Assembly (NCBI GenBank): GCA_021848145.1
Contig: JAJZMX010000001.1
Location: 60,325 to 124,324, forward strand
Direction of reading: 5' to 3'
Origin: a bacterium
GTDB lineage: Bacteria > Patescibacteriota > Saccharimonadia > Saccharimonadales > UBA4665
Length of the DNA: 64,000 nt
Shown: positions 28,211-35,810 of the stretch, one piece after another
How positions within the stretch are numbered: the first letter of the stretch is position 1
How the letters are laid out: each line of letters begins with the position of its first letter
The notes under the pieces: generated by a model
What the model was told of the DNA's origin: nothing
The model's database searches: none
What the model saw: the letters and a program-made list of their open reading frames with translations, nothing else
Made by a program: the position numbers and the translations under genes

Positions 28211-28330
28211 GGAAGGTTTTGCGTGCGCAACGGCTCTTAATAGTCACTAAAAAACAAAAACTTAGTTAAAACGAAAAGAGCCCCGGGTGGGCGCGCACGC
28301 TGCCCCGTGTGCCGGCGTTGCCGGTTTTTT
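28211..28330 (+). ncRNA. predicted structured small RNA of unknown family
   Basis: About 120 nt with nested complementary segments. GCGTGCGC (28221-28228) pairs with GCGCACGC (28293-28300). GGCTCTT (28232-28238) pairs with AAGAGCC (28276-28282). ACTAA (28247-28251) pairs with TTAGT (28262-28266), enclosing an A-rich loop. It ends in an intrinsic terminator. The region is much richer in G+C than its surroundings, and a promoter fits the 5' end. It lacks the signatures I know for tmRNA, SRP RNA and RNase P. A 6S-like regulator is possible but unproven. Confidence 0.5.
28311..28330 (+). terminator. intrinsic terminator of the predicted RNA
   Basis: CCGGC-GTT-GCCGG followed directly by six T. 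Confidence 0.8.
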
Positions 28331-28338
28331 GTTTCTCT

Positions 28339-28366
28339 TTGAGCTATTCCTATGAACTGGTATTAT
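28339..28366 (+). promoter_or_regulatory. promoter of the tRNA-Ala/Phe/Gly cluster
   Basis: TTGAGC (28339-28344), a 16-bp spacer and TATTAT (28361-28366) with an extended TGG just before it. Transcription would start near 28373, nine bases before tRNA-Ala. Confidence 0.55.
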
Positions 28367-28381
28367 CTAATATGACAATCA

Positions 28382-28458
28382 GGGGCTGTAGCTCAGTTGA
28401 TTAGAGCGCTACACTGGCAGTGTAGAGGTCGAGGGTTTGAGTCCCTCTAGCTCCACCA
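28382..28458 (+). tRNA. tRNA-Ala (anticodon GGC), with A19-U56
   Basis: The acceptor GGGGCTG pairs with TAGCTCC through two G-U pairs. The anticodon loop CTGGCAG is closed by CTACA/TGTAG, and CCA is encoded. The D-loop reads AGTTGATTAGA, so position 19 is A rather than G. The T-loop reads TTTGAGT, so position 56 is T rather than C. The 19-56 tertiary pair is therefore kept as A-U. Confidence 0.96.
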
Positions 28459-28477
28459 AAAGTTCATTAACAAATAT

Positions 28478-28553
28478 GGCGCTTTAGCTCAGTTGGTAGA
28501 GCAGAGGCCTGAAGAGCCTTGTGTCCCCAGTTCGAGTCTGGGAGGCGCCACCA
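28478..28553 (+). tRNA. tRNA-Phe (anticodon GAA)
   Basis: The acceptor GGCGCTT pairs with AGGCGCC. The anticodon loop CTGAAGA is closed by GAGGC/GCCTT, the T-loop TTCGAGT and the D-loop GG are canonical, and CCA is encoded. Confidence 0.97.
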
Positions 28554-28596
28554 TATCATATCCATAGTCTGTTTGCTAGAATAGATAGCAAATCAT

Positions 28597-28673
28597 GCGA
28601 GTGTAGCTCAGTTGTTTAGAGCGCTTCCTTGCCAAGGAAGAGGTCGAGAGTTAGAGTCTCTTCACTCGCACCA
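28597..28673 (+). tRNA. tRNA-Gly (anticodon GCC), with U19-A56; mobile-element insertion site
   Basis: The acceptor GCGAGTG pairs with CACTCGC. The anticodon loop TTGCCAA is closed by CTTCC/GGAAG, and CCA is encoded. The D-loop AGTTGTTTAGA has T at 19 and the T-loop TTAGAGT has A at 56, so the tertiary pair is U-A. A perfect 7-bp inverted repeat, TTTGCTA/TAGCAAA (28572-28592), precedes it and includes a TGC-TAGAAT extended -10, a possible separate promoter. The last 12 bases overlap the 3' end of the serine recombinase gene on the other strand. Confidence 0.95.
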
Positions 28674-30158
28674 TATGTTTGGATTTTGGCTCGTAAGAGC
28701 CTTTTTCTTTGTTTCAACTATAGTCCTAAAGGGTTCGTTTAGTATATAGGACAACTTTTTGTCATTTAGTTCAATGTTTGAAAGTACATAATCTAATAGT
28801 TTTTGCTGCAAGGCTTCGTCGCTCTCTTTGAACAGTTTTTCGGCACGCTGAGCTAAGTCTAACAGATAAGATGCGGTCACTTGGAAGCTCTTATTGTCAC
28901 TTGTTAGCATCTTGAGCCGATCGTTAAGTTCCTGCTGCCTTCCTTCAAGTTCATTCGCAATTTCGTCATGAAAAGTCTGAGTAATACGCCCTTCTAGCAG
29001 GTCATAGTACAATTTACGCATTTTTTCTTTGATTTTGTCGTATTCAGTACGGGCTGTTTCAATGTTCTGAGTGAAGTATAGCTGCTGGTTGTCGTGGCGT
29101 TTACGTAACTCAGCAATAACTTGATCAATCCAATTTTCAGGCACGTCTACATCGCATACGTCATTTGTCACGCCATCTATTATAAGCGACACAGCCGTGT
29201 TTGGATTAGTGCAATGGTTGCTAGCACATCTCAAGTAAACTGTATTGCGAGCCTGAAATGGCGATACTGATCGTCCACATTTGCCACATTTTACGATTTT
29301 CTTAAAAGCATAGTCTTTACTGTCGTACTTGGTTTTTTCATGCTTGCGGTGCTCTTTAATCCGTTGACATTCTCTAAAGAGCGCTTGGCTAATGATTGGC
29401 GGGTACTGGTGGCCATACTCTCTACCGCCATGAACCATCTTGCCATAGTAAAACTTATTGCTCAGTGTTCTTTCAATATAGCTTCTGGTCGCTTTTTTGC
29501 CCTTATTGGTTCTGAAACCATCTTCATTTAGTTGCTTAGCAATTATCTCGTATGGCGTACCGAGTGCTCGCATTTCAAAGGCTTTTACAATATGCGGTGC
29601 TTGTACTGTGTCTACTTCAATGCCCTTAATAGGTTTTTGAGGCGTACCGCCCACGATAACATTTTTATAGCCAATAGGGGCACGATGTACCCAAATACCG
29701 TCGTTTAGCATTTGCTCAAATCGGCGTTTTACATTATCCCGACTGGAGTCGGAGTAGTATTTTGCCAATAACATGCCTATCCCAAGTCTGAACAAATCGG
29801 TTGCAGGCGAGTTTTTGGTAATGAACAGGTTGTCGGACGGGAAGTGTATTTCAATACTGCCTTTTTCAACCAAGTTACTCATTATCCGCACTTCACGCTG
29901 GGATGCATCACGAGTAAAACGGTCAATCTTGTCAAATACGATGATGGCGGGTTGCTTCAAAGATTGGATTTTGTCCTCAATCAGTGATGCAAACTTTTGC
30001 CTGTCGTCTTTATAGGCACTTTCATCAAACTGATAGTATTTGTACGCCTTCTTTAGTTCTTGTTTGGCATAGTTTTCAAGTCTTAGTTTTTGAGCGGGCA
30101 ACGCTTTACGTTGCTCTTTATCTGAAACTCTGGAGATTAAGATTACTTTAGTTTCCAT
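28662..30158 (-). CDS. large serine recombinase (integrase)
   Basis: A site-specific recombinase that integrates and excises a mobile element. The N-terminal resolvase domain (residues 1-145) has the catalytic Ser in SRVSDKEQ (Ser12) and DKIDRFTRDASQREV. A recombinase domain follows (GYKNVIVGG, GTPYEIIAKQLNEDGFRTNKG). A zinc ribbon CGKCG...C....C lies near residues 290-320, and a long coiled coil near 365-450 is typical of the regulatory tail. The last codons lie inside the tRNA-Gly 3' end, which marks that tRNA as the attachment site. Its start has AGGAG upstream. Confidence 0.94.
   Translation of the reverse strand: METKVILISRVSDKEQRKALPAQKLRLENYAKQELKKAYKYYQFDESAYKDDRQKFASLIEDKIQSLKQPAIIVFDKIDRFTRDASQREVRIMSNLVEKGSIEIHFPSDNLFITKNSPATDLFRLGIGMLLAKYYSDSSRDNVKRRFEQMLNDGIWVHRAPIGYKNVIVGGTPQKPIKGIEVDTVQAPHIVKAFEMRALGTPYEIIAKQLNEDGFRTNKGKKATRSYIERTLSNKFYYGKMVHGGREYGHQYPPIISQALFRECQRIKEHRKHEKTKYDSKDYAFKKIVKCGKCGRSVSPFQARNTVYLRCASNHCTNPNTAVSLIIDGVTNDVCDVDVPENWIDQVIAELRKRHDNQQLYFTQNIETARTEYDKIKEKMRKLYYDLLEGRITQTFHDEIANELEGRQQELNDRLKMLTSDNKSFQVTASYLLDLAQRAEKLFKESDEALQQKLLDYVLSNIELNDKKLSYILNEPFRTIVETKKKALTSQNPNIWCE
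28688..28710 (+). terminator. intrinsic terminator of the tRNA cluster, inside the recombinase gene
   Basis: GGCTC-GTAA-GAGCC followed by TTTTTCTTT, 15 bases after tRNA-Gly. It lies on the opposite strand of the recombinase coding region, so the mobile element supplies the terminator for the host tRNA transcript. Confidence 0.75.
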
Positions 30159-30196
30159 AATTGTTACTCCTTATTAACTTAACATAAGTTACTAGT

Positions 30197-31318
30197 TTAT
30201 TCAATATATTTTAGATACTCACTCATACGGGTGGGTGTGAATTGTTTTAGTGCTTCATCTACGTGTTGAAAGTGCGTAAAGCGGTTTGGCTGCGGTGTTT
30301 TTAGTAATTTTTTGATGCGATACCAAGCATCTGGGCTGTAACGAGCCTCAAGTAGATTACGCAAGTTCCGAACACCCTCTTGCCCGTTTATCAGCAAAGC
30401 TGCTACCGCCGCCAATGATGCTTGTGGTGTTGCGTCAGGATTGTCAATTAGGTAGTTTTGAAACAGCTCGTACGGACGCCGCTCATCAAGTGAAAGCATA
30501 TCTACTGAGCTAGTCAGTTTATCCCAGTGTTCAAGCAGTATGTCTTGGTTGAGCTGCTTCTTAAACAATGCCTCAAAGGTTTGATGTTTAATATCTGGGA
30601 ATGCACGCTTAACAGCATTTCTACCAACAAAGCGAACTTCATACCGCAATACTTCAATTGGGCTAATTTCTTGTAATGGATCAAACAAGCTCAGCTGAAT
30701 AGCATTATCTTTTTCAAATGCACGTTTTTCACTTACTTTGGCACGACGTAAATCAGCCATCTTGTCGTAAAAAGCAATATCTAGTGAATTGCAGTGTATG
30801 TGTATGACATGCCCATCACGGAAGTTGGTACGCTGTAAATCATAGGTACGGCTAATATCTAATTTGCCTATGGTGTTCAGCACAGTCTGGCATGAGGTAT
30901 AGTCTAGAAACACAATGTTCTTGGACGGATGCCAAGAGCCAACATCAGCATTAGCTAACTGCTGAGGAAAAAACTGGTGCCCAGTCAGTTCGTGCAATGC
31001 TTCTCGTAGAGCCGTTAGCAATGCTCGAAAATCGGCTTCGGTCAACTCATCAAAGTTTTGCTTGAATAGCATCTTTGGAGCTGAAAACTCAACAGCTAAC
31101 TGATAGCTAATGCCTATCGTCTTATTTGGTCGTCTATGTAGTGTCAATCTTGGCATATACTTACCCATCTTGGCGTAGGTAGGCGAGGGGTTAAGATATG
31201 TTCTATTTGTACCCCGTGAGCCTGCTAACTGTCCCACTGTTAGCGGTGCAAATGCCATCCCATTGCTCAATATCATCGGGTCATTGATTGGAATGAGTAG
31301 TTTTACGGTGTCTACCAT
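30197..31318 (-). CDS. putative phage/plasmid replication initiator (gene II/X-like)
   Basis: It resembles the rolling-circle initiator family of filamentous phages (G2P/CRI type). It has a beta-rich N-terminal half, HIHCNSLDIAFYDKMADLR near residue 185 (the family YDK segment) and SPIEVLRYEVRFVGR near residue 220 (the family R(I/L)E(V)R segment). A helical C-terminal half follows. I see no obvious HUH motif, so the assignment is tentative. It follows the serine recombinase gene at short distance in the same direction, consistent with a mobile element that replicates after excision. The start is ATG 31318; ATG 31327 is also possible. Confidence 0.55.
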   Translation of the reverse strand: MVDTVKLLIPINDPMILSNGMAFAPLTVGQLAGSRGTNRTYLNPSPTYAKMGKYMPRLTLHRRPNKTIGISYQLAVEFSAPKMLFKQNFDELTEADFRALLTALREALHELTGHQFFPQQLANADVGSWHPSKNIVFLDYTSCQTVLNTIGKLDISRTYDLQRTNFRDGHVIHIHCNSLDIAFYDKMADLRRAKVSEKRAFEKDNAIQLSLFDPLQEISPIEVLRYEVRFVGRNAVKRAFPDIKHQTFEALFKKQLNQDILLEHWDKLTSSVDMLSLDERRPYELFQNYLIDNPDATPQASLAAVAALLINGQEGVRNLRNLLEARYSPDAWYRIKKLLKTPQPNRFTHFQHVDEALKQFTPTRMSEYLKYIE

Positions 31319-31592
31319 AATCTTCATCACTACTTTCAAACAGTTCAACACATTTGGCGGCTATGGCCTGCTCAATAACCATGCCAGCCTCTTTAGTTAC
31401 TGGATGAAAGTAGTTGAGCTGCCGTAAGCCAACTTTTTTAGTCGGGTACGTTATACGGTAACCTGTGCCATCCAGCCTTTGATGTACACCGATCGAACCA
31501 AGATACAACTGGCCGTTAATTACACAACTTGCAAAAGCAACAAGCCCGCCAGTCGGTTTGACTGGCGTTATGTTTACTTCGCTAACGGTCAT
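31281..31592 (-). CDS. SpoVG-like DNA-binding protein
   Basis: A small regulator resembling SpoVG. It shows the opening VSEVNITPVK, a central LVAFASCVINGQLYLGSIGV (SpoVG: aiasITldxxFVvhdIrV), YRITYPTKK (SpoVG: lfVaMPSrk) and a helical end with FHPVTKEAGMVIEQAI (SpoVG: hPinsexRxxIexaV). SpoVG homologues are frequent on phages and plasmids. It overlaps the replication gene by 38 bases and the 41-codon ORF upstream by 11. Confidence 0.7.
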   Translation of the reverse strand: MTVSEVNITPVKPTGGLVAFASCVINGQLYLGSIGVHQRLDGTGYRITYPTKKVGLRQLNYFHPVTKEAGMVIEQAIAAKCVELFESSDEDYGRHRKTTHSNQ

Positions 31593-31707
31593 ATTTCTTA
31601 TGCGCCTCAGCCGCTTTTTCATGTTCGTTTGCCCATAGCCAGAATGTCATAAGCCAATCAATGCCCTTACGCAAACTTTTTTGCAGCACCTTGTAAAGCG
31701 GCCTCAT
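31582..31707 (-). CDS. 41-aa basic ORF between two overlapping genes
   Basis: It starts at an ATG overlapping the upstream stop (ATGA, 31704-31707) and ends inside the SpoVG-like start. The peptide begins MRPLYKVLQKSLRKGIDWLM and ends EAHKKYDR. It is basic and amphipathic. Tight overlap at both ends supports real translation; no family is recognised. Confidence 0.5.
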   Translation of the reverse strand: MRPLYKVLQKSLRKGIDWLMTFWLWANEHEKAAEAHKKYDR

Positions 31708-32024
31708 TTCTTGCTCCGCAGCTCGTCACAGGCTTTTTGGCATTCATCGGTCTTACAAGGCGTGTTGTTAAGCAGAAAATCAACCTGCTCCTTCATATCC
31801 CACAACCAGCAATGTGGTAGGTTTTCCAAGCTTGCTCGCAGTGCTTTATGCCATTCATTTGCACCAACTTTGCCAGGCAGTGTATCCAAAGCTACGGCAA
31901 TGATTTCTTCTAGCTGTTCTGCGTCGTCAATGTTCCAAATGACAAACTTCACAGCATATAGGCGGCAATGTTCGCACCAATCACTTAGTTTGTCCGCTAT
32001 CCTGATTTGCGTCTCGTCGTCCAT
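31704..32024 (-). CDS. hypothetical protein of the mobile element (106 aa)
   Basis: Acidic and helical, with five cysteines including WCEHC near residue 17. No family is recognised. It overlaps both neighbouring ORFs (44 bases upstream, 4 downstream), as expected for a compact phage-like gene string. Confidence 0.6.
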   Translation of the reverse strand: MDDETQIRIADKLSDWCEHCRLYAVKFVIWNIDDAEQLEEIIAVALDTLPGKVGANEWHKALRASLENLPHCWLWDMKEQVDFLLNNTPCKTDECQKACDELRSKK

Positions 32025-32196
32025 CTTCTTTACTCCTTATTTCATTACGTACTTTCTGTGCTAAGTCCATCTGAATGAGCACATCAAACCAACCAGCTAA
32101 GTTGTGCAGTGCCTCAGCACTCAACTCAGCAGTCACGCCTTTTTTTGCGGCTTGCTTATGTGGTTCTGCTGGTTGCGGTTGGTTTTTTATGGACAT
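31981..32196 (-). CDS. hypothetical protein of the mobile element (71 aa)
   Basis: Starts at MSIKNQPQPAEPHK. It has a helical middle (AEALHNLAGWFDVLIQMDLA) and a charged tail. No family is recognised. An in-frame start at 32217 is also possible. It is the first gene of the minus-strand run toward the recombinase. Confidence 0.5.
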   Translation of the reverse strand: MSIKNQPQPAEPHKQAAKKGVTAELSAEALHNLAGWFDVLIQMDLAQKVRNEIRSKEDGRRDANQDSGQTK

Positions 32197-32227
32197 TGAT
32201 TTCCTTCCTGCAACCACTCACAGGCAA

Positions 32228-32255
32228 GAAAAAAGCCCGCTTCATGTTTGCGGGC
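32228..32255 (-). terminator. intrinsic terminator of the 32292-33470 gene
   Basis: Read on the minus strand: GCCCGC-AAACATGAA-GCGGGC followed by six T. It separates the upstream minus-strand gene from the recombinase-proximal run. Confidence 0.8.
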
Positions 32256-32291
32256 AAAGTTTATACACGAGGGGTGTACTGAAAATATTTT

Positions 32292-33470
32292 TCAGTACTT
32301 TAACAGATACGATTTATCCACATAAATCTTTTCCTTGTGCGAAAAAATCAGTCTTTTAGGGCCTCCTACCCCGTAAACCTTTTTGTTAATTTCATCAATC
32401 GTGTTTCTGATTTTTTTGATATGTTTTTTGTTATTTTTATCATACTTTACTTTTAAAAACGTACTGAAAGTTATTCCATTATTCAAGCTATTGACGTTTC
32501 TGAAAAGTGCTTCTACGAGCCAACACTGGGCGTACTTTATTTTGCCGCCTGGCCTTTTTGTTTTTCCACGTATAGCAATCTCAACGTCAACAGTAGGTGA
32601 CAATGTGAGTGTGCCTTTCCTATTACTATAATGCTTTGATTCAAGCGGATGCAGATCAATTTTTTTCGGTGAGGGTTTTGAAGGTTCGTCGACGCTGTCC
32701 GTTGCTTCCCCTTGTTTTTTGCTGGGTTCGCTATTCATCCCAGACATTTTTGGGGCTTCCTGCTCTAGACGTTTAATAAAGTTACCATTAGCCTGTTTTT
32801 TTCGGGCAGTATGTTCCTTTATTGCTTCATCGGTTAAGTCAAGTAGTTTCTGCTCGTCTTTGTTTAGCTTAAACTCGCCTATAGCTTCCTTGAGCCACAT
32901 CTTTTCTAGCTTACCGAGAAAGCCAAATAACTCTGGTCGCATAAATTCCCAAGCCATATCAAGTTCTTCAAAACTACCAAGAAGACTGTCGTAAATCTCA
33001 GGCATTTCATTGCGTAATTCCGCAAAGTCTTCTTTAGCAAGTATTTCTTCTAGGCGAAGCGTCAAGTACGTGTAGTAGCGATTGAGCTGACCGTCTTCAA
33101 AACCCATATAACCACCAGCAATGGCGTCGTAAATGCTGCAAACCTTGCCGAAGTAGACAATGAGCATTTGCATATCTCGCTTATGCCCCAGCATATTTTT
33201 CATTGATTTTTCGGCTTCTTTTTGATGCTCGGTCAGAGCCAACTCGTAATGAGCTTTATCTTTAGAACTAGCAGGGCGTTTGATAACCTCAAGGACGTTG
33301 CTTGCGATGAACTGGTCAATAACTTCATTAACCTTTTTGAAAGTTAAGCCGTATTCTGCAAATACACTCTGTGGGATACCGACTGGCTTCTGTTTGGTCT
33401 GTGTAAACCCCTCTGTGATAATTGAGAGAATTTGCATAGTTTCATCGTCATAATTCATCACGTCACTCAT
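32292..33470 (-). CDS. hypothetical protein with winged-helix-like ends
   Basis: The function is unknown. The first 75 residues look like a winged-helix domain (PQSVFAEYGLTFKKVNEVID). A helical middle follows, then a low-complexity Ser/Lys/Pro linker near residues 245-275. The C-terminal 90 residues end in KKHIKKIRNTIDEINKKVY and LIFSHKEKIYVDKSYLL, which recalls a response-regulator-type winged helix. A DNA-binding control or replication role in the mobile element is a guess. It is divergent from the MerR-like gene 36 bp away. Confidence 0.6.
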   Translation of the reverse strand: MSDVMNYDDETMQILSIITEGFTQTKQKPVGIPQSVFAEYGLTFKKVNEVIDQFIASNVLEVIKRPASSKDKAHYELALTEHQKEAEKSMKNMLGHKRDMQMLIVYFGKVCSIYDAIAGGYMGFEDGQLNRYYTYLTLRLEEILAKEDFAELRNEMPEIYDSLLGSFEELDMAWEFMRPELFGFLGKLEKMWLKEAIGEFKLNKDEQKLLDLTDEAIKEHTARKKQANGNFIKRLEQEAPKMSGMNSEPSKKQGEATDSVDEPSKPSPKKIDLHPLESKHYSNRKGTLTLSPTVDVEIAIRGKTKRPGGKIKYAQCWLVEALFRNVNSLNNGITFSTFLKVKYDKNNKKHIKKIRNTIDEINKKVYGVGGPKRLIFSHKEKIYVDKSYLLKY

Positions 33471-33506
33471 TTATCATCTCACTAGTAAGTGTTGTATAGT
33501 TATAGT

Positions 33507-33710
33507 ATGACACAATCTGGGAAAAAAGAACCGAAGCTGCTCACGCTCAAACAGGCGTGCGAATTACTAAATTGTCATCCAAACACATTGAGGGCATGGG
33601 ACAAGAATGGTTATCTAGTCGCCGTTCGTTTTGGTACACGTGGCGATAGAAGATACAGGCGAGAAGATATAATGAGACTTTTGGAGCGTAAAGGTGGCAA
33701 AGCCGGTTGA
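33507..33710 (+). CDS. MerR/excisionase-type small HTH protein
   Basis: A 67-aa single-domain regulator. LTLKQACELLNCHPNTLRAWDKNGYL and GDRRYRREDIMRLLERKG form the winged HTH of MerR/excisionase (HTH_17) proteins. Such proteins direct excision or regulate mobile elements. TATAGT ends six to seven bases before the ATG, so the message may be leaderless. It marks the far side of the serine-recombinase module. Confidence 0.75.
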   Translation: MTQSGKKEPKLLTLKQACELLNCHPNTLRAWDKNGYLVAVRFGTRGDRRYRREDIMRLLERKGGKAG

Positions 33711-33847
33711 TGCTGACGGGGACATCTTCCTACGAGCCATGCTTATTTTCAAGCTTAAAATGTAATACCTGTAATTAGAACTATAGAAGCAAAACAATAG
33801 AGCTAACAATTTAATAGTATTGTCTTCCGTATGCCATAATTAGCCTA

Positions 33848-35035
33848 GTGAAAAGCAACTCTACGCCACTGGCTAAAGCGGCACTACGATTTGTCGTACT
33901 TATAGGTATTACCAGTCTGTTTGCCGACTTTACTTATGAAGCCGCTCGCAGTATTAACGGACAATACCTAGAAATGCTAGGTGCTTCGGCTACGGTCGTC
34001 GGTTTTACCGCTGGCTTTGGCGAGTTAGTTGGCTATGGACTACGTTCAGTTTTTGGGTTCTTTGCTGACCGTACAGGGCGGTACTGGCTTACTACTATTG
34101 TAGGATATGTTATTAACCTTATGGCTGTACCTGCCTTAGCCTTAGCGGGTAACTGGCAAGTGGCAGCCGTGCTAGTAATCACTGAGCGAGCTGGACGAGC
34201 CATGCGTAAGCCGCCAGTTGAGGCTATGCTGTCATCAGCTGGCAGTCAAATTGGGCAAGGTTGGGCTTTTGGGTTAAATGAAGCGTTAGACCAGTTAGGC
34301 GCAACGCTAGGGCCTCTAGTGATGGCCCTGGTACTGCTTCTGCGTGGCAGCTATAAGACTGGGTATACGTTACTACTGGTTTCTGCATTACTTGCTCTGG
34401 CTAGTGTGTTAGTGGCTCGCTATTACTTTCCGAAACCGCATGACTTAGAGAAAACTGCTCCTTTGCAAACTAAAGGCTTTGGCAAGCCCTACTGGTGGTA
34501 CATGATAGCTGCTGGCTTCATTGCAATTGGCTTTGCTGACTTTGCCCTGATTGGCTACCACTTACAGAAAAGCCATGTCGTTTCACCAACCATCATACCT
34601 GTATATTATGCAGTCGCTATGGGCGTTGGAGCAATTGGCGCACTGGTTCTCGGTAGGTTGTTTGATAAAAACGGCATTAAGACGCTGTTGATTACCTTTT
34701 TTGTCTCGGCTTTCTTTGCGCCAATGGTGTTTCTTGGTGGAGCTGTCGTCGTCTTTTTCGGCATGATACTTTGGGGCATCGGTATGGCCACTCAGGAAAG
34801 TCTGCTTAAACCGCTGATTGCCCTCGCTCTAAAGACGTCTAAGAAAGCTACAGCCTTCGGGGTGTTTGACGCTGGTTTTGGCGTGGCTTGGTTTATGGGC
34901 AGCTGGTTTATGGGTTACCTCTATACTAGGTCAATCCACGAACTTGTAATCTTTTCAGTAGTCATTCAACTGGTAGCCTTACCTGTATTTTGGTACGCAC
35001 ATCGTAGTTCTGGCGTTACTGATACACATGAATAA
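33848..35035 (+). CDS. MFS transporter
   Basis: A major facilitator protein with about 11-12 transmembrane helices. GELVGYGLRSVFGFFADRTGRYW matches the loop 2-3 motif, and GERAGRAMRKPP-like text (TERAGRAMRKPPVEAML) is typical of the family that contains permeases of unknown substrate. The start is GTG 33848 (VKSNSTPLAK). It may be cargo of the mobile region, as it faces away from the recombinase genes and has no operon partner. The substrate is unknown. Confidence 0.85.
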   Translation: MKSNSTPLAKAALRFVVLIGITSLFADFTYEAARSINGQYLEMLGASATVVGFTAGFGELVGYGLRSVFGFFADRTGRYWLTTIVGYVINLMAVPALALAGNWQVAAVLVITERAGRAMRKPPVEAMLSSAGSQIGQGWAFGLNEALDQLGATLGPLVMALVLLLRGSYKTGYTLLLVSALLALASVLVARYYFPKPHDLEKTAPLQTKGFGKPYWWYMIAAGFIAIGFADFALIGYHLQKSHVVSPTIIPVYYAVAMGVGAIGALVLGRLFDKNGIKTLLITFFVSAFFAPMVFLGGAVVVFFGMILWGIGMATQESLLKPLIALALKTSKKATAFGVFDAGFGVAWFMGSWFMGYLYTRSIHELVIFSVVIQLVALPVFWYAHRSSGVTDTHE

Positions 35036-35055
35036 GTACTACAACATAGCCGAAA

Positions 35056-35175
35056 CTATTTTGATAAATCTTTCTTTAGCTGCTCGAATTCGTCTTTTTT
35101 AATCTCACTCTTGGCATAGCATTCTTTAGCTATATAACAGGTCTGTACTGCGGTTATGGTCGGTGTATCACTCCT
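35056..35175 (-). pseudogene. SHOCT-domain remnant
   Basis: An open minus-strand frame without a start codon ends CYAKSEIKKDEFEQLKKDL followed by SK. This matches the SHOCT pattern (RYAKGEIDKAEFDEKMRSVSK) of the intact genes nearby. An in-frame stop precedes it and no ATG/GTG/TTG is available, so it appears to be a decayed copy at the 3' end of the operon. Confidence 0.45.
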
Positions 35176-35180
35176 TTAGA

Positions 35181-35810
35181 CTAGCTGACTATTATCTTAC
35201 CGTACATACCCATCTGGGCATGGCCGGGTACGGGGCATAGATATGTATAACTTCCTGACGCAGAAGCAGATATGGTTGTGCTTGAAGAATCATAACTATT
35301 AGTGTTCGTGCCCCATATGGGCATGATGAATGAGTTAAACATAGCATTATTAACCATCATCGGGTAGCGGCTAAATGGAGGCTGGGCATTGACTATCTCA
35401 AAGCCATGTAGTTCTTTGTCTTCGTTAACCAGCGTGAGGTTTATAGTGGTACCAGCTTTGACGATCAATGTCGGATTAATCAGGTTATCTATCTCAAAAT
35501 ACTCGCCTGAGCGTCCCGGGGGCGATGCTAGCACTACAAGATTAACCGTATTTTGCGTGAAGCTAATGCTGTTTTCACCTTTGTTTATAGTCCCAGTGGT
35601 TGCTTTTTGCTGCAACGAACTAACACTGCTATTTGTCAGTGTCTCGCCATTGCCGTTCATCATATCGCCCATGCCGCCCATCATCGAAATCATGCCCATG
35701 AAATTGTTACCAGTAGCAGAACTTGAGAATGAAAATCCAAGGATTAACGAGCCAACCAAGCCTATTACGCTCAGGCCAACGGCCAGCAAGAGAAGCTTAG
35801 AGTTTTTCAC
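35181..35810 (-). CDS. membrane-anchored cupredoxin-domain protein
   Basis: A predicted blue-copper fold protein outside the membrane. A signal/anchor helix (residues 5-28) and a Met/Gly-rich stretch (MGMISMMGGMGDMM) that could bind Cu(I) precede the cupredoxin domain. The domain has a ligand His in KELHGFEI near residue 141 and Cys, His and Met in YLCPVPGHAQMGMYG near 196-203. All four type-1 copper ligands appear to be present. It is the last intact gene of the minus-strand operon and overlaps the SHOCT gene by 4 bases. Confidence 0.82.
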   Translation of the reverse strand: MKNSKLLLLAVGLSVIGLVGSLILGFSFSSSATGNNFMGMISMMGGMGDMMNGNGETLTNSSVSSLQQKATTGTINKGENSISFTQNTVNLVVLASPPGRSGEYFEIDNLINPTLIVKAGTTINLTLVNEDKELHGFEIVNAQPPFSRYPMMVNNAMFNSFIMPIWGTNTNSYDSSSTTISASASGSYTYLCPVPGHAQMGMYGKIIVS

